From Amoebophrya sp. A120 (lineage: Eukaryota; Sar; Dinophyceae; Syndiniales; Amoebophryaceae), in the NCBI GenBank assembly GCA_905178155.1, contig CAJINV010000014.1:1691984-1755983 (forward strand): DNA of 64,000 bases, written 5' to 3'. Shown here in pieces: positions 1 through 10,263 of the stretch; positions within the stretch are counted from its first letter, which is position 1; every line of letters begins with the position of its first letter. The translations under genes and the position numbers were made by a program. A model generated the notes under the pieces. The model searched no databases. It was not told where the DNA came from and saw only the letters and a list, made by a program, of their open reading frames with translations.

Positions 1-1203
1 AGTCACACAACAACGAATATGTTTTTCCACAGAACAAGAGAACAACTACGCCTACTCCCAACACAGAATTCTTCTAACGTTTTTTCGTATATTGATATTC
101 GTAAAAGTTCATCCGCATGACCAGCACGCAGGACTACATGGTATGTATCAAAAGGCGAAGATTTAACGTATCGATCTTTGACGTCTCAAGGATGTTGACA
201 AAACTGCATGCAGAGTTCAGAGTCAACCTAAATTCCAGGCCGACGACGTTCATCCCCTGCGCCATGCAAGAGGATGACGATGAGGTTGAAGGCGGTGCCT
301 TTGGCAGGATCGCAACACTTGCTCTTCATAGAAGCAATCAATTTATATTTTTTCTTCATAGAAGCGATCTTCACCTGGTTTCGTTTCTAGCTACTCTTGT
401 TTTCTCTTACCGCATACTAAAAATAATCATCCTTATTTTCTGAGAAAAACAAATTAACAGGCTAAAACTAAGTACTTCCTGCAGCACTCAGCCCAGGTAC
501 AACCAGTAGAACAATCGAAGTCCAACAACAATTCTGCTTCTCGTCGTCGGTTCAATTTTTTCCAAAGAACAATGATACGCGGACGTGGCGCTGGCAAACC
601 GAAACCAATCAGCGAAGCTGGAAAATTTAATCTTCCACGACCTGGCATAATATCATCTACCTTTGTGCCAGGAATCTATGGCCCGCCTCTTGTTTTACAA
701 TCTATCATCTACTGCGGCATCTGTTTTATTAGTGCCCGTTGTGTCCCCTTGTTTTTCGTTTTCCAAAGAAAAAAAAAAGGGTGTGCTTTCTATTAAAGAT
801 GAAACGCTACTGGTGCGCTACGGTCTGCAGTTTCAAGTTCTGCAGCGTCCAATTGACAAAGAAATTTCCAATTGATATAATAGGAACATATATCACCACC
901 TCACAGTCAAAAGACTTCGCTTATTCGGGTGCGGCAAAATCGCATTCCATGACAATTTTCGTCGTCGTCTCTGTGTGCGTTTCGTAAAGTCAGCGTGAAG
1001 AAGACCGCAGGCAAGTGTAGATAAAGTCGGCTTCACCTAGGTTGCTGAAATTTGTCTATTGTGCGTCCACGTGTATGTGGACGGTAAAAATTACTTCGCT
1101 TTGTAAAATCAATGTCGCCTCCTGCAGAAGAAGTTCCTAAAATAAAATCGACTCTTTCTTTTTCCTCAACAGCAAAATTGTTGTCCAGAACATTAACAGG
1201 TAC
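1..1203. other. No supported gene
   Basis: Only short frames without coding character occur here. I see no inverted-repeat element, no strong promoter motif and no RNA gene. It probably lies downstream of the minus-strand gene that ends at 1204. Confidence 0.4.
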
Positions 1204-1869
1204 TTAAACAACGGCACAGCTGCGGCTCTCCTCCGTGCAGCCCTGCCCCTGCTTGGAGCCCTCTACTACTTCTCGCGGCGTGGCAATGGAAAAGAGCTCC
1301 GGGCCCCCAGAGGTGCTGTGCCGTCGGGCAGCAGAAGACGAGGCCGAGGGAAAAGACGAGCCTTCATGGTTGTGATCTTCATTCGGTACTAGTAGATCAT
1401 GATGAGAAAGCTGCTGCTCCTGGGCCAGAGCCAAAGAGGTCGCGGTGCCAAGCAGCTCCGGCGCAACGTGCTGGTGCTGGGTGTGGTCTCGCTGCGCTTC
1501 CTGTGCTGCAAAGGCAAGGCAGCTGGTGCTTCCGATCAGAGCAGGGGCAGACGCACGTGTAGTAGTTTCTGTTCCTGCTTCGCATTCTGTTCCACGTCGC
1601 GTTTGGTCTGCATCTAGTACTGTAAGTGCTTCGGAAGGCGACGGAGCAGACCGACCGGCCACAAGCGACGATTTGGGATTATCATTTCCAAAGGTCGTTG
1701 TGCTTGTGGCCTTGAGAACCAGCTTTGCTTCGGCTATACCGGGGCCGCCGCTGATGATCAAAAGACCAAACGCGGCAACCACTGCGGCCGCATGACGCGA
1801 GCAGATATGCGAAGAGCTGGCGATTGTCTTCAACCCTCTGCGATGACCGGTGAAAGTAAGCGCAGCCAT
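1204..1869 (-). CDS. Hypothetical protein with N-terminal hydrophobic segment
   Basis: The frame is open from 2052, but the first codon there is GTG and the only in-frame ATG is at 1869, giving 221 residues. From that Met, residues 27-47 form a hydrophobic stretch (HAAAVVAAFGLLIISGGPG) after a short basic segment, as expected for a secretory signal peptide or signal anchor. The rest is rich in Ser, Ala, Thr, Glu and Gln with no recognisable domain. No element interrupts it. I do not recognise the family. An upstream exon reading into the 2052 frame cannot be excluded. Confidence 0.4.
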   Translation of the reverse strand: MAALTFTGHRRGLKTIASSSHICSRHAAAVVAAFGLLIISGGPGIAEAKLVLKATSTTTFGNDNPKSSLVAGRSAPSPSEALTVLDADQTRRGTECEAGTETTTRASAPALIGSTSCLAFAAQEAQRDHTQHQHVAPELLGTATSLALAQEQQLSHHDLLVPNEDHNHEGSSFPSASSSAARRHSTSGGPELFSIATPREVVEGSKQGQGCTEESRSCAVV

Positions 1870-2333
1870 CTTGCAATGTGGGGTGGCTCCTGTTACGGAG
1901 GCTCCTACCACTAGAGTAGATCGACTTGTTCTCGCTTTGTTTCGCACTTGCCAAAAGGAAAAGAACCGCTTGATTTTGTTGATGCCCCGAGCAGGAGGTT
2001 GCCCAAGTGAGACGAGGATGTGTTGCGAATAAACTCGTCGTCGAGGATCCACCCGAGGAGTAGAGCGCCTGGCTTCAGTCTTGACGTTGCACTCTGGACG
2101 GTGTACTACTAGTAGAAGTACTGCAAGTACGAAAAATCCTACTTTTGCAAATAATGTTGATCCTTCAAAAGATGAGAAACATCATCAAGATCATCTCGTT
2201 TATTTTTCCTCGTCTCGTGAGAAAAACGACAAAGCCAGGAGCGCCCGGGCCCCGATCCTTTTCGCAAAAAAAATCAAAAAAAGTAGGACGCGAAGTAAAT
2301 CTGTAACTGACAGTGAGACGATCTTCGCTGAAG

Positions 2334-2366
2334 ATGACTCGTGATCTTTAAAAGATCACGAGTCAT
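2334..2366. repeat. 33-bp near-perfect palindrome
   Basis: Two 16-bp arms (2334-2349 and 2351-2366, beginning ATGACTCGTGATC) are exact reverse complements separated by one A. It lies in the spacer between two minus-strand genes, 282 bp upstream of the first and downstream of the 2619 stop. It could form a hairpin in RNA or a cruciform in DNA; the function is unknown. Confidence 0.85.
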
Positions 2367-2618
2367 ATTTGTTCCCCTGTGCGAACAGACACAACACAAA
2401 CAGGAGGGCGTGTGCACCAACCGTAGCCAAGAAAAGATGTTCGCGAAAAACTGCATTTTGAAGATTTGCGTTTATCTTCAGCATTTTCCAGAAAGCGAAG
2501 AAGTAGGGGCCAACTGTTTCATCGTGGATTTACGTTTGAGGTACTTAACGAGCACTGCCAGCCAAGACGAGCATCTTCACGCTAAGCGCGAGCGAAATTT
2601 CGTTCCATTTTTGCTCTG

Positions 2619-3624
2619 TCATTCGACCTTCATGCTCATGTTGCCTGCCGCTGCTTTCAGCTTCCGTTCTTGTTCCTGTTGGACCGCAGCCCGCAGAATC
2701 TGTTGCGCTGCGTAATCGAGGAAAAACGCAACCGCGGTTCCTGCCAGACCGACTAAAATCCTTCCCCCGATCACCGCTCGGATTTTTCTCTGCTCCAGTT
2801 CTAGCACTTCGTCGTCCAACTCCTCCATGATCATCTGTGGTTCCGTGCTTGTCTTCTCTGCTAATCCATGGTTTGCAGAGGAAGAGGACGACGTCAGAAA
2901 ACCAAAATAGCCAGTCAACTGCGCCGTCGCCGCTTTCGCGCACAAGTAGACGGCGGCCACCCCGATAGCCAAGCCGACGAGCATATAGGTCAACTGCTTC
3001 CAGATGGCAATCCTTCGCGACAGGGTGAGGAGCCGCGCATGTTGTTCGCGAATGCTTTTGTGTGCTGTACTGCCTTTATTTGCTGGTGTAGTTTTCGGTG
3101 CAGCTGCAGCTGCTCTCGTCTCTGCCGCCCCGTCGACGTCGTTGAATTCTTGTTGCAGTGCCCGTAGAACCAAGTTCTTGTCGTACTGACGCACGTAGTG
3201 GTAAAGAACGCAGAAGGTAACAAAGTAGAGTGCGACGAACTCCTTATGCTGTGCAAAAGTACTCATATCGCATTGGTGCCGGTGCTGGTGCCGATCAATT
3301 CAAATTATCATGCAAGAACGCAAATATAATCCTTCCCTGAATCTTCAGCAAGATAGAAGACATCAAATTAGTGGTGCTAATATGTATTTTCTATTGCTGC
3401 AGCAATTTGTTCCAATGATTTCAATATCAATTGATACAACTAGCACAATGATGCTGCTCAGCGTACTTTTGTATTGCATACTCCTGCCATTGAAACCATT
3501 CCTGGTACGCGCGACCGAATAACAGAGCGGTCGCATCCTTGTCAAACCAAGAAAGAAGTAGAGCATCAAGATCGTCGACAATCGTCGAGGAGAAACTGGG
3601 TGGTTCTTGCGCAATGGCGGACAT
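2619..3624 (-). CDS. Three-helix membrane protein, split by one intron-like element
   Basis: Two exons, 3624..3481 and 3239..2619, give 254 residues when the element at 3245-3480 and one CTCCT repeat are removed; the join reads EWFQWQEFVALYF. The ATG at 3266 that would start a shorter frame lies inside the element, so it is not the real start. Predicted membrane helices lie at about residues 49-66, 131-149 and 194-215. A polar, partly helical loop separates the first two, and the tail is charged. One helix, a helical loop, then two helices is reminiscent of Get1/WRB tail-anchor insertion receptors, but I see no diagnostic motif, so this is only a topology-based idea. The N-terminal 48 residues are soluble and helical. 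Confidence 0.65.
3245..3480. mobile_element. Introner-like element, family B-like
   Basis: 236 bp. Lower end TATGCTGTGCAAAAGTAC, upper end the inverse of TATGCAATACAAAAGTAC. The 5-bp repeat CTCCT flanks it exactly (3240-3244, 3481-3485). Removal restores the frame of the membrane protein. Confidence 0.85.
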
Positions 3625-3860
3625 CTTCTTGGAAATTTTGTTTTTATTGCTTGCTGATGTGTAGTTGCAGCCTGTGCCTGAAAACTTGCTTGTCGCTGCT
3701 CGGTAATGCTTACCGCTACTAGTTGGTTCGGATTTCTGATTTTCATTTTTCTACTCGCCTGCAGATCTCATCTTAGTGGATACGTCTGTGCTTTGATTTT
3801 CTGGCCGCTCCTCGCGAACCACTTCTAGTCCTAACTTGAAGCTTTGCTCTCAACGAACTG

Positions 3861-4317
3861 TCAGCTCTTCACGCGCCAGGACCAAACGAAAAACATCTCT
3901 ACTTCTGTGACAGCTATTCCTTCGGAGCGAGGAGTCACAGGCAACAAAGCCCCTGTCGCTGCCTTCAGCGCCGTCGCGGAAATATAAGTATCTACACTAC
4001 AACGCTTCTCTTGGGCAAGCGATTTCATTTTTCCAAAAATGAAATACACCATTGCGTCCACCATCTTTATGCTTATCAGTACTGTCTTGGTCTCCTGCAG
4101 CAGGACTTTCTTCTGCTTTTACCTTCTGGAGGCACGATTGTTTCGTGTTCGAGCTCAACAAACCAGCGGCGAGGTCATTCTTCAACAACCTGTAGAAGTT
4201 TCTTTCCGGAATTTTTTCGACGACCTTCTCCCCATATTTTGCCTTCGCGTTGTCCACAGTATGCGTTAGAAATGCGTCTTCATCTGCTCGCGGTCTGGAA
4301 AGCTGTACTGAATGCAA
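3861..4317 (-). CDS. Possible exon(s), unresolved
   Basis: A minus-strand frame from 4317 to 3997 contains a plausible coding stretch (DEDAFLTHTVDNAKAKYGEK and following). An overlapping frame, 4064-3861, could supply a C-terminus. The 4317 codon is TTG, so the true start would need an upstream exon; a TTTCCAG acceptor-like site lies just upstream of DEDAF. No element boundary could be placed confidently. An AT-rich palindrome, TTTCATTTTTCCAAAAATGAAA split by its CC centre, sits at 4023-4044. This may be a real small gene or a decayed one. Confidence 0.2.
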
Positions 4318-4371
4318 TTGCCGACTGCATCAAAACTGCGCAGCCAAGTTCCAGTATGGTAGGTTTTCATC

Positions 4372-4390
4372 CCCCGCCGCTTCCGGGGGC
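4372..4390. repeat. GC-rich hairpin
   Basis: CCCCCG and CGGGGG arms around a 7-nt loop, about 210 bp beyond the stop codon of the DUF1415 gene. It could lie in the 3' untranslated region; no role is known. Confidence 0.5.
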
Positions 4391-4597
4391 TCTGCCTCGG
4401 CAGCACCGCACCATAAAGATAGAAACTGAGTTTATTTTGCGTGACATGCGACTGCGAGCGGACAGTTGCTCTTCGTGGACTCGCAACAACTTCACAGAGC
4501 TCAGATTCCAATCAAGTGTACTAGACATCAATCAAAGGTACTCGATGCAGACTTCCAGACCTCGCAGATTTGGACACAAGAACATTTATTCCACTGC

Positions 4598-7424
4598 CTA
4601 CACGTCCACTTGGCGCAACAAGTGTATTGTCGGGTACGGTGCCCGGAGGACGTTATGAATCTGTCAGGATTGAAATCGTCAAAGTTGAAATGGTTTGTCA
4701 TGCATAAAATGCAAGGCATGAAGTGCCTGTCTTGCTGGGATGGCAAGTGAGGCAGATTGCGAGCCTATTTAGGGTTTGGGATAGAGCTGCTAAAGGAGCA
4801 TGACAAAAGCACCCTTCTGTGCCCAAACAGCATGACAAATTGGATTTCGGTACTCCACAAATTTGCCATGCGCAGCTTGGAAATTGGTCTTCCAAGAACT
4901 GGTATCCATTTTATGCATGGCAAATTATTTCAACTTTGTTGATTTCAAACCTGACGCTTCCATAGACGTAGTTCGGGCCGTAGTGGTCCTGGTCCTCGTC
5001 GTCAACGAAGGAAATCGTGTCTTCAGCATCTCCTCGTCCTGTCATGCGAGAGCACGACCCCCGCTCTCGGGAACTACTACTACACCTCCCGGTTTTATTG
5101 GTCGCAGTAGATGAGGAGTCTTGAATGAGGGAGCTGCCATCAAGTTTCTTCAACGAGGAGCCGAGTGCTGTGCTAGAAAAAGCAGCTTGGGCTTCGCGTT
5201 CTAGCAGTAGTTCCGCAGAAGCAGAAATATCCTGATTCAGCTGGAACGTGGCCATCTTTTGCTGCCGGGAAAAAAAGGGCGGCCTTCCCGCTATTGGTGG
5301 TGTTGTAGTCCTCCTTAAGAAGGTTCTCGTTGCAGTGGCCCCCGTGCCCTCTTCCTTCTCTTCTTGCTGTAGGTTATTCCTGCAGGAGCGCGAAGGCGCC
5401 ACTTCTTTTTCTAATGCGAGCCCACTGCCTCTGCCACAGGCCTCGCCCTGGTCCTCTCGTTGTATCCCTGGCCCACCATCATGCGCAGATGAAGGTGCTG
5501 CACGGCTGCGCTCTCGTGTCAGCACCGATCCTGCATCATGTCGAGAACAAGGAGGTCGACGCGGCCGACGGCAGCTTTTGCGTCCGTTCGACGAGTAGAA
5601 CCGCAGGACGTCAAGGTCACGCAAAGCAGAAGCTTTAGATTTAGTATTTTCAACACCAGCAGCTCGTTGATTTCCTCCTACCTCCACCCTGCTAGAAGCA
5701 AGCTCATCAAGAGTTTTCATTGCCTTGTAGTCCTCTCCATCAGCGGCCAGCAGAAGCCCCTCGCTGAGATCCAGCCCCGGTAACTGACCTCCGGCAGAAG
5801 TAGCTGCACCCCAGCTACAAGAAGCCTCATCCACGTGAAGATGCGGGTTGCTTTTTCTGCTAGGTTTGCTTCGCAGAAAAGCCTCTTCTTCGTTTGGACA
5901 GGATGGGTGGAGCACTTCTGCATTGCCGATCGAGCGAGTGCTCTTCATGTTGTGGCCTGCACTCGCAGTGGTCGTGTGCGGATTTTTTGTTTTCACCTCC
6001 TGGCTTTGGACCTTTTCCTCGACTTGCCGTGCCCGCGTCCAGTCGGCGTTTCCATGGCTGTAGACGTTGTCACCTCCTTTTCTACCACAGTCGAGCACAT
6101 AGTCCGCGCAGCTGTAGCCATTGTGCACCGCCTTCGGGTGAAACAGCACCAGTTGCACTGGCTTCTTGTTTCTTTCACTTTCGACGTCTGGAGGTGGAGG
6201 ACCCTTGCACGACGCAGAAGTGCCTGTCGTAGCGTTCGCGCGGCCGTTTCCAGTCGTGTACGTTGAATCACCGGCTGCAGAACGTGACTTCCCGTCTGCT
6301 CTGGCCGTCGAGAGTTGATTTAGCCCACGCCGGTCGTCCAAGAGCGCGACCATCTCCTCCACCTCCTCCTCAACGGCTTGCTCCAGGCACGACGCAGCAC
6401 GGTAGAAGTCGTAGTAGTCTTGGAGAAACTCAGCATTGGTCAGAACGATCAGGGTAGAGTGGAATAAATTCCTACCGCAGGCGGGGGACGGGGAGGATAC
6501 GGTGGAATTATCCCGTACTAGTAGTTCCTCTCGTCGTGATGTATAATCGTCAGCCAGAACTGCGCTCTTGTTACTTTCGAATTCGACAGGAGCCACGATA
6601 CCGCTGCTTGTCTGCTCCTCGAGGTGCAGCTTTTCACTCTCCTGTCCTCGAGGTGGTCCTCCCGGAAAATAAGATCCACGGCCGGCCGCGTTTTGGCCGA
6701 GTAGAGCACCACTATCTTCAAACAACTCCAACAGGCGCAGCTCTTGCTTCAGGAACTGACACAACTCAGCCACTGTGCTGCCGCCGAAAAGCGCGATCCG
6801 CAATTTCTGCCTGTCCACGAGAGGTTTGGCGAAGGGACAGATATTCTTCCCAATCACCCACTTTTCAACCCAGTTCCACGTGCGGCGGAGGGCAAGTTGA
6901 GAGGGCTCTTGGTGCACCAGCTGGGTGGCTAAGGAAGAGCCATGTAGTTTTTGATGTGGCGTAGGTGGAGACGAGATTCTTTGTGGTTCACCACTTGGCG
7001 GCCCAGCAACCTGGAGGTGCTCAGTTGGGCGCTCCTCTGCGACCACCTTCTCTGGCTCTGTTCCACCCAGTGGACTAAGGCGGCTCAGTTCCTCATCCTC
7101 AGCATGGAGACAAACTTTGGTACTAGAAAAACGTCGCGGCGGAAGATAAAACCCGCAGCTCTTCACGCTGCCTGGTGGATGGCGAACGCGACCAAGCTGG
7201 CGCGCTTCTATGCTCAATATGCACCGATATATTTTTGGTGTGCTAGTACTACGCACCACGACCGTGGCGCTCGCCGTTGCAAAAGAAACAAGAGTGCTTC
7301 GACAGTGATAGTTGTGAAAATTCTGAAATATTAAACCACGCAGGCTTGTCGTAAGATTTTTGCAATGGCTCAGCGCCATCCTGCTGCGATGCTGGAGGCC
7401 CGTGGTGCAGCTTGAGGTGGTCAT
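4598..7424 (-). CDS. DUF1415-family protein, probably organelle-targeted
   Basis: Exons 7424..4965 and 4648..4598 give 836 residues. The family signature is clear: WVEKWVIGKNICPFAK at about residues 185-200, a HSTLIVL...FLQDYYDFY block near 318-337, and QLVLFHP near 424. The conserved C-terminus (LRAPYPTIHLLRQ) appears only after the element at 4654-4964 and one GACGT repeat are removed, which is strong independent support for that join. The N-terminal 100 residues are rich in Arg, Ser and Thr and poor in acidic residues, suggesting a mitochondrial or plastid-type presequence. Long low-complexity insertions separate the conserved blocks, so the protein is far longer than the usual 180-200 residues. 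The biochemical function of DUF1415 is unknown. Without removing the element, the frame would end in an artefactual tail (YGSVRFEINKVEIICHA). Confidence 0.8.
4654..4964. mobile_element. Introner-like element, family C
   Basis: 311 bp. Ends TATGAATCTGTCAGG and its imperfect inverse; flanked by GACGT (4649-4653, 4965-4969). The middle contains TTTAGGGTTTGGG (4768-4780). Removal restores the conserved DUF1415 C-terminus. Confidence 0.9.
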
Positions 7425-8166
7425 GCTCAGCTACATTTATTTTCCCTTTCTTTGACACTTCGCCTTATTGCAAAAGAAGATTCACATCAAAACTGGCGGG
7501 TAATGGACGAATGGCCGGGGCCGGCGCTGGAGATACAGTTATGCTGGGGCGCACGAGGATAAAAAAATGCAATGTAGTTCGGAGAACAAAGGGGTACTTA
7601 AAGTCAAACGCTGGCTATACGAGCTGCTCATCTTGTGCTATGTCATGATCGGACGAGAGAGTAGCATTTACACAGAGGAGCGGTAAACACGCCCGGGATG
7701 AAGTAGAGGATAAAACACAGTAGAAGTCGTCAGCACGCCAAGTTCTTCACTCAACAATATATTGTTTTCACATCGTGTTGATGCCAAAGGCAACGTCATC
7801 AACTCTACTTCCGAAGGTTGTAGGATCCATCAAAGTTGTTCCTCGTTCTTTTTGTTGATAGTACATGAGCAGCTGCACCAGCACGCCGCGCGCTAGTTGT
7901 GACTATATCGGACCACCACGACGAAATGCAAGAGCAAGACACGAATAGATGATCATGGATCACTTTGTTCCTAATCGTTCATTCATGTTTCGCTTTTTAC
8001 TTCGCGGACTGTTCTTCAGCGGAACCTCAACCTTTCGACGATGTTGTAGCTGAAAAAGAACATCTACATAGACAGCACTTATGAGGACCAAGAACAATAG
8101 AGATCTGTGTCCGAAGGCGACCGTTACTGAATTCTTCTCGATAGTAGACGTCACTACCGAGAGAGA
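7425..8166. other. Divergent intergenic spacer
   Basis: This lies between the starts of the minus-strand DUF1415 gene and the plus-strand gene at 8208, so it should hold both upstream regions. I see no TATA-like or other convincing promoter motif and no gene. Confidence 0.4.
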
Positions 8167-8211
8167 GCTCCATCGCTCTCGAGCAATGTCAACGTCGACA
8201 ACAAAAGATGA
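8167..8211 (+). repeat. 45-bp exact direct repeat, copy 1
   Basis: Begins GCTCCATCGCTCTCGAGCAA and ends at the ATGA of the plus-strand start codon (8208). An identical copy is at 9692-9736. It therefore covers the immediate upstream region and start codon of the gene. Confidence 0.85.
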
Positions 8212-8723
8212 GCAGCGCCCTGCAGGTGTTGGACGGAGAGTACGAGGGGAACGAGAAGCACCCGCAGGAAAATTTCTGCGCCAGGCAGTCACTCCTCGAC
8301 ACGACGCGCGACATCATCGAGGCGACCGGTTTATGTGATGCAAAAAATCTCGCCTTCGTCAATACACGCACTCGCTCTTGCATGTTCTGTATTTTCATGT
8401 CCGACCGCCTTCTTCAGGAACAGCTCGCAGCGTGGCATCTGTTGTTGCTGAAGCGGCATTTGTAGATCAACCACATGCAAGAACGCGTGGTGTTTGCGAT
8501 GGGAGATTTTTTGCATGGTCCATGCGAAAAGTTCGAAAAGGTTCCGGAGGCGTGCCGGGTGGAATTCACCGCAAAGGAGGTCAACGGCAAGCAGGACGAT
8601 GAAGTTTTCTGGCAGCCGATGACAATCAGCTTGGGGGTCCGGGACTTTGACTGCTACGAAGAGGTTTTTGCAAAGGGCAAGAAGAACAGCAACTTGCAGT
8701 CGTCCTCTACTACTACTTCTTGA
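8208..8723 (+). CDS. Hypothetical protein, only plus-strand gene; 3' end uncertain
   Basis: Exon 1, 8208..8330, encodes MSSALQVLDGEYEGNEKHPQ and on to DIIEATG. An element occupies 8331-8516. Exon 2 resumes at 8520 (PCEKFEKVPEACRVEF) and stays open to the TGA at 8721-8723, giving 108 residues. The shared GGT at 8328-8330 and 8517-8519 marks the join, and both sides are in the same frame. After 8700 the coding character seems to move to other frames: TEIRKLKLSSTTTKKSDS to about 8900, then EEKTHRKFLSITDLRLEIE to a stop near 9055. That could mean further small introns or a frameshift, and the true protein may be longer. I recognise no domain. Confidence 0.45.
8331..8516. mobile_element. Introner-like element, singleton type
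   Basis: About 186 bp. Inverted ends share ATGCAAAAAATCTC (near 8339 and 8515). Only a 3-bp repeat, GGT, is evident at the join. Removal keeps the frame. It is the only element found in a plus-strand gene. Confidence 0.65.
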
Positions 8724-9055
8724 CTTCCAAAACAGAAATCCGGAAACTCAAGCTCAGCTCGACCACGACCAAGAAGAGCGACAGCATCAGCACTTTGACC
8801 GTTCTGCTGTCCTTCGTCAAGGTGGGCGACGAAGATGAGGATGCGGGGGCAACTAAGACCAACAAGCGGATGAGTCAAAGCGACGCGCTGGCGATGTTCA
8901 AGAAGCAGAGGAGGGGGCGACTGAGGAGAAGACGCACAGGAAGTTTCTCAGTATTACTGACCTGCGCCTGGAGATTGAGACTCAGACTATACTTATTAGC
9001 GTTCGCGCTTCGTCCTTGCTCATTGATCTTTTAGTTAAATTTGAATTTCACCTTC
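8724..9055 (+). other. Possible continuation of the 8208 gene
   Basis: Two overlapping frames have protein-like composition, including STLTVLLSFVKVGDEDED and FLSITDLRLEIETQTILI, the latter ending near 9055. Short GT-AG pairs that would join them exist (for example GT near 8699 with AG near 8735), but more than one solution is possible. Confidence 0.3.
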
Positions 9056-10263
9056 ACTAGACTTTCTACAATACCTACTGTTTCAAAAAAATTTACTTCT
9101 GGCCTCATGCTTTGTAGCACGTTAGATATTTTCGGAGCCCACCGCGGTTCGCTCCTATTCACAACTTTTATTGCAGATTACGCAACACAGATTGAAGCTT
9201 CTATTTCAGATCACGTATCTATGAACGTACTTGCAGCATCACAAACTGTTTCGCTTTATCCGCGCTCTTGATCGAGCTGTAGCTGGGCACTAATTTCGAT
9301 TCCGAAGCGATTAGAAAAAAAAACAGATCATGACCAACAAGAAACTACACAGGAAATTCCGTAGAATTTGAAAGCGACTTCAGCGCTGGGAGGAGAACCA
9401 ACTAGGGACAACGAGCAAAGTACTTTGAAAGCCAAACGAGCGGAAACATGAACGATTCCTGACGAAAAATGCACAACTGTAAAAGCAAAAAGCAACCTTG
9501 TATGTAGATAGTCCAATCAGTCCCGGGTCTGAAGAATATGCCGCAGTGATTCGCAATGGAGTTCGCAATTTGGGTTCGGTTTACGCGGTGCTGAATAAAT
9601 GTAACAGCTAGCCGATAAATGTAGCAGCTAGACAGAAAGAAAATGGTTCGTTTTGGTTCCGTTCTCCGTTCATAGAGAGAATGGCTATTTGGCTCCATCG
9701 CTCTCGAGCAATGTCAACGTCGACAACAAAAGATGAATATGCTACCACGTTCTCGCGGCTGTATTATTCGCTTCAAATATATTTTTGTCGTCCTGTAGTT
9801 GTACTTGTAACTACAAACAAGCGTCGAGATACGGTATCTGAATCTGGTGGCGGCGATCCACAAAGACGATGTGCTACTGATGGAATCTTATCTGATGAAC
9901 CAGAGAACTGGAGGAGGTCGCTGGGCTCCTGTAAGGGCCGCGTGTCACCAGTACGAGAATCATACTTAATTTATTGCACAGCGCACGGAAGCAGCAACAT
10001 CCTTATCGACCACCGCAATTTCCGGCACTCAGCCCGGCCGCGTCGCGAATGCCTGCGGGGCACATCAAGCATATGGAAGCGCTAGGTTAGTAGAAGTCCA
10101 CAAATAAGTAATTGGACAAACACAAATGATATACAACCTTCCCGAGGCACAGAGAAACTGTCTTGTGGAGCAGTCCGAAGTAAAGGCCGTCAGGTGAAGC
10201 CCGTACAAGGCGGGTACTTAGAAGTAGAAAGGACGTGTACCACGATACAAGAAGTCGTTTTTT
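9056..10263. other. Gene-poor spacer with repeat fragments
   Basis: No convincing gene. It contains the second copy of the 45-bp repeat (9692-9736) and a small tandem duplication near 9595-9630 (ATAAATGTA-CAGCTAG twice). Confidence 0.4.
9692..9736 (+). repeat. 45-bp exact direct repeat, copy 2
   Basis: Identical to 8167-8211, but the ATG here opens no long coding frame. It looks like a duplicated promoter-proximal or 5' fragment. Confidence 0.85.

Noticed and set aside
117-443. Plus-strand frame of 108 residues near the window start
   Set aside because: Low-quality composition, ends in AT-rich sequence, no homologous motif or gene context.
3245-3266. ATG at 3266 as a gene start
   Set aside because: The codon is inside an element with exact flanking repeats; the rejoined upstream exon gives a better protein.
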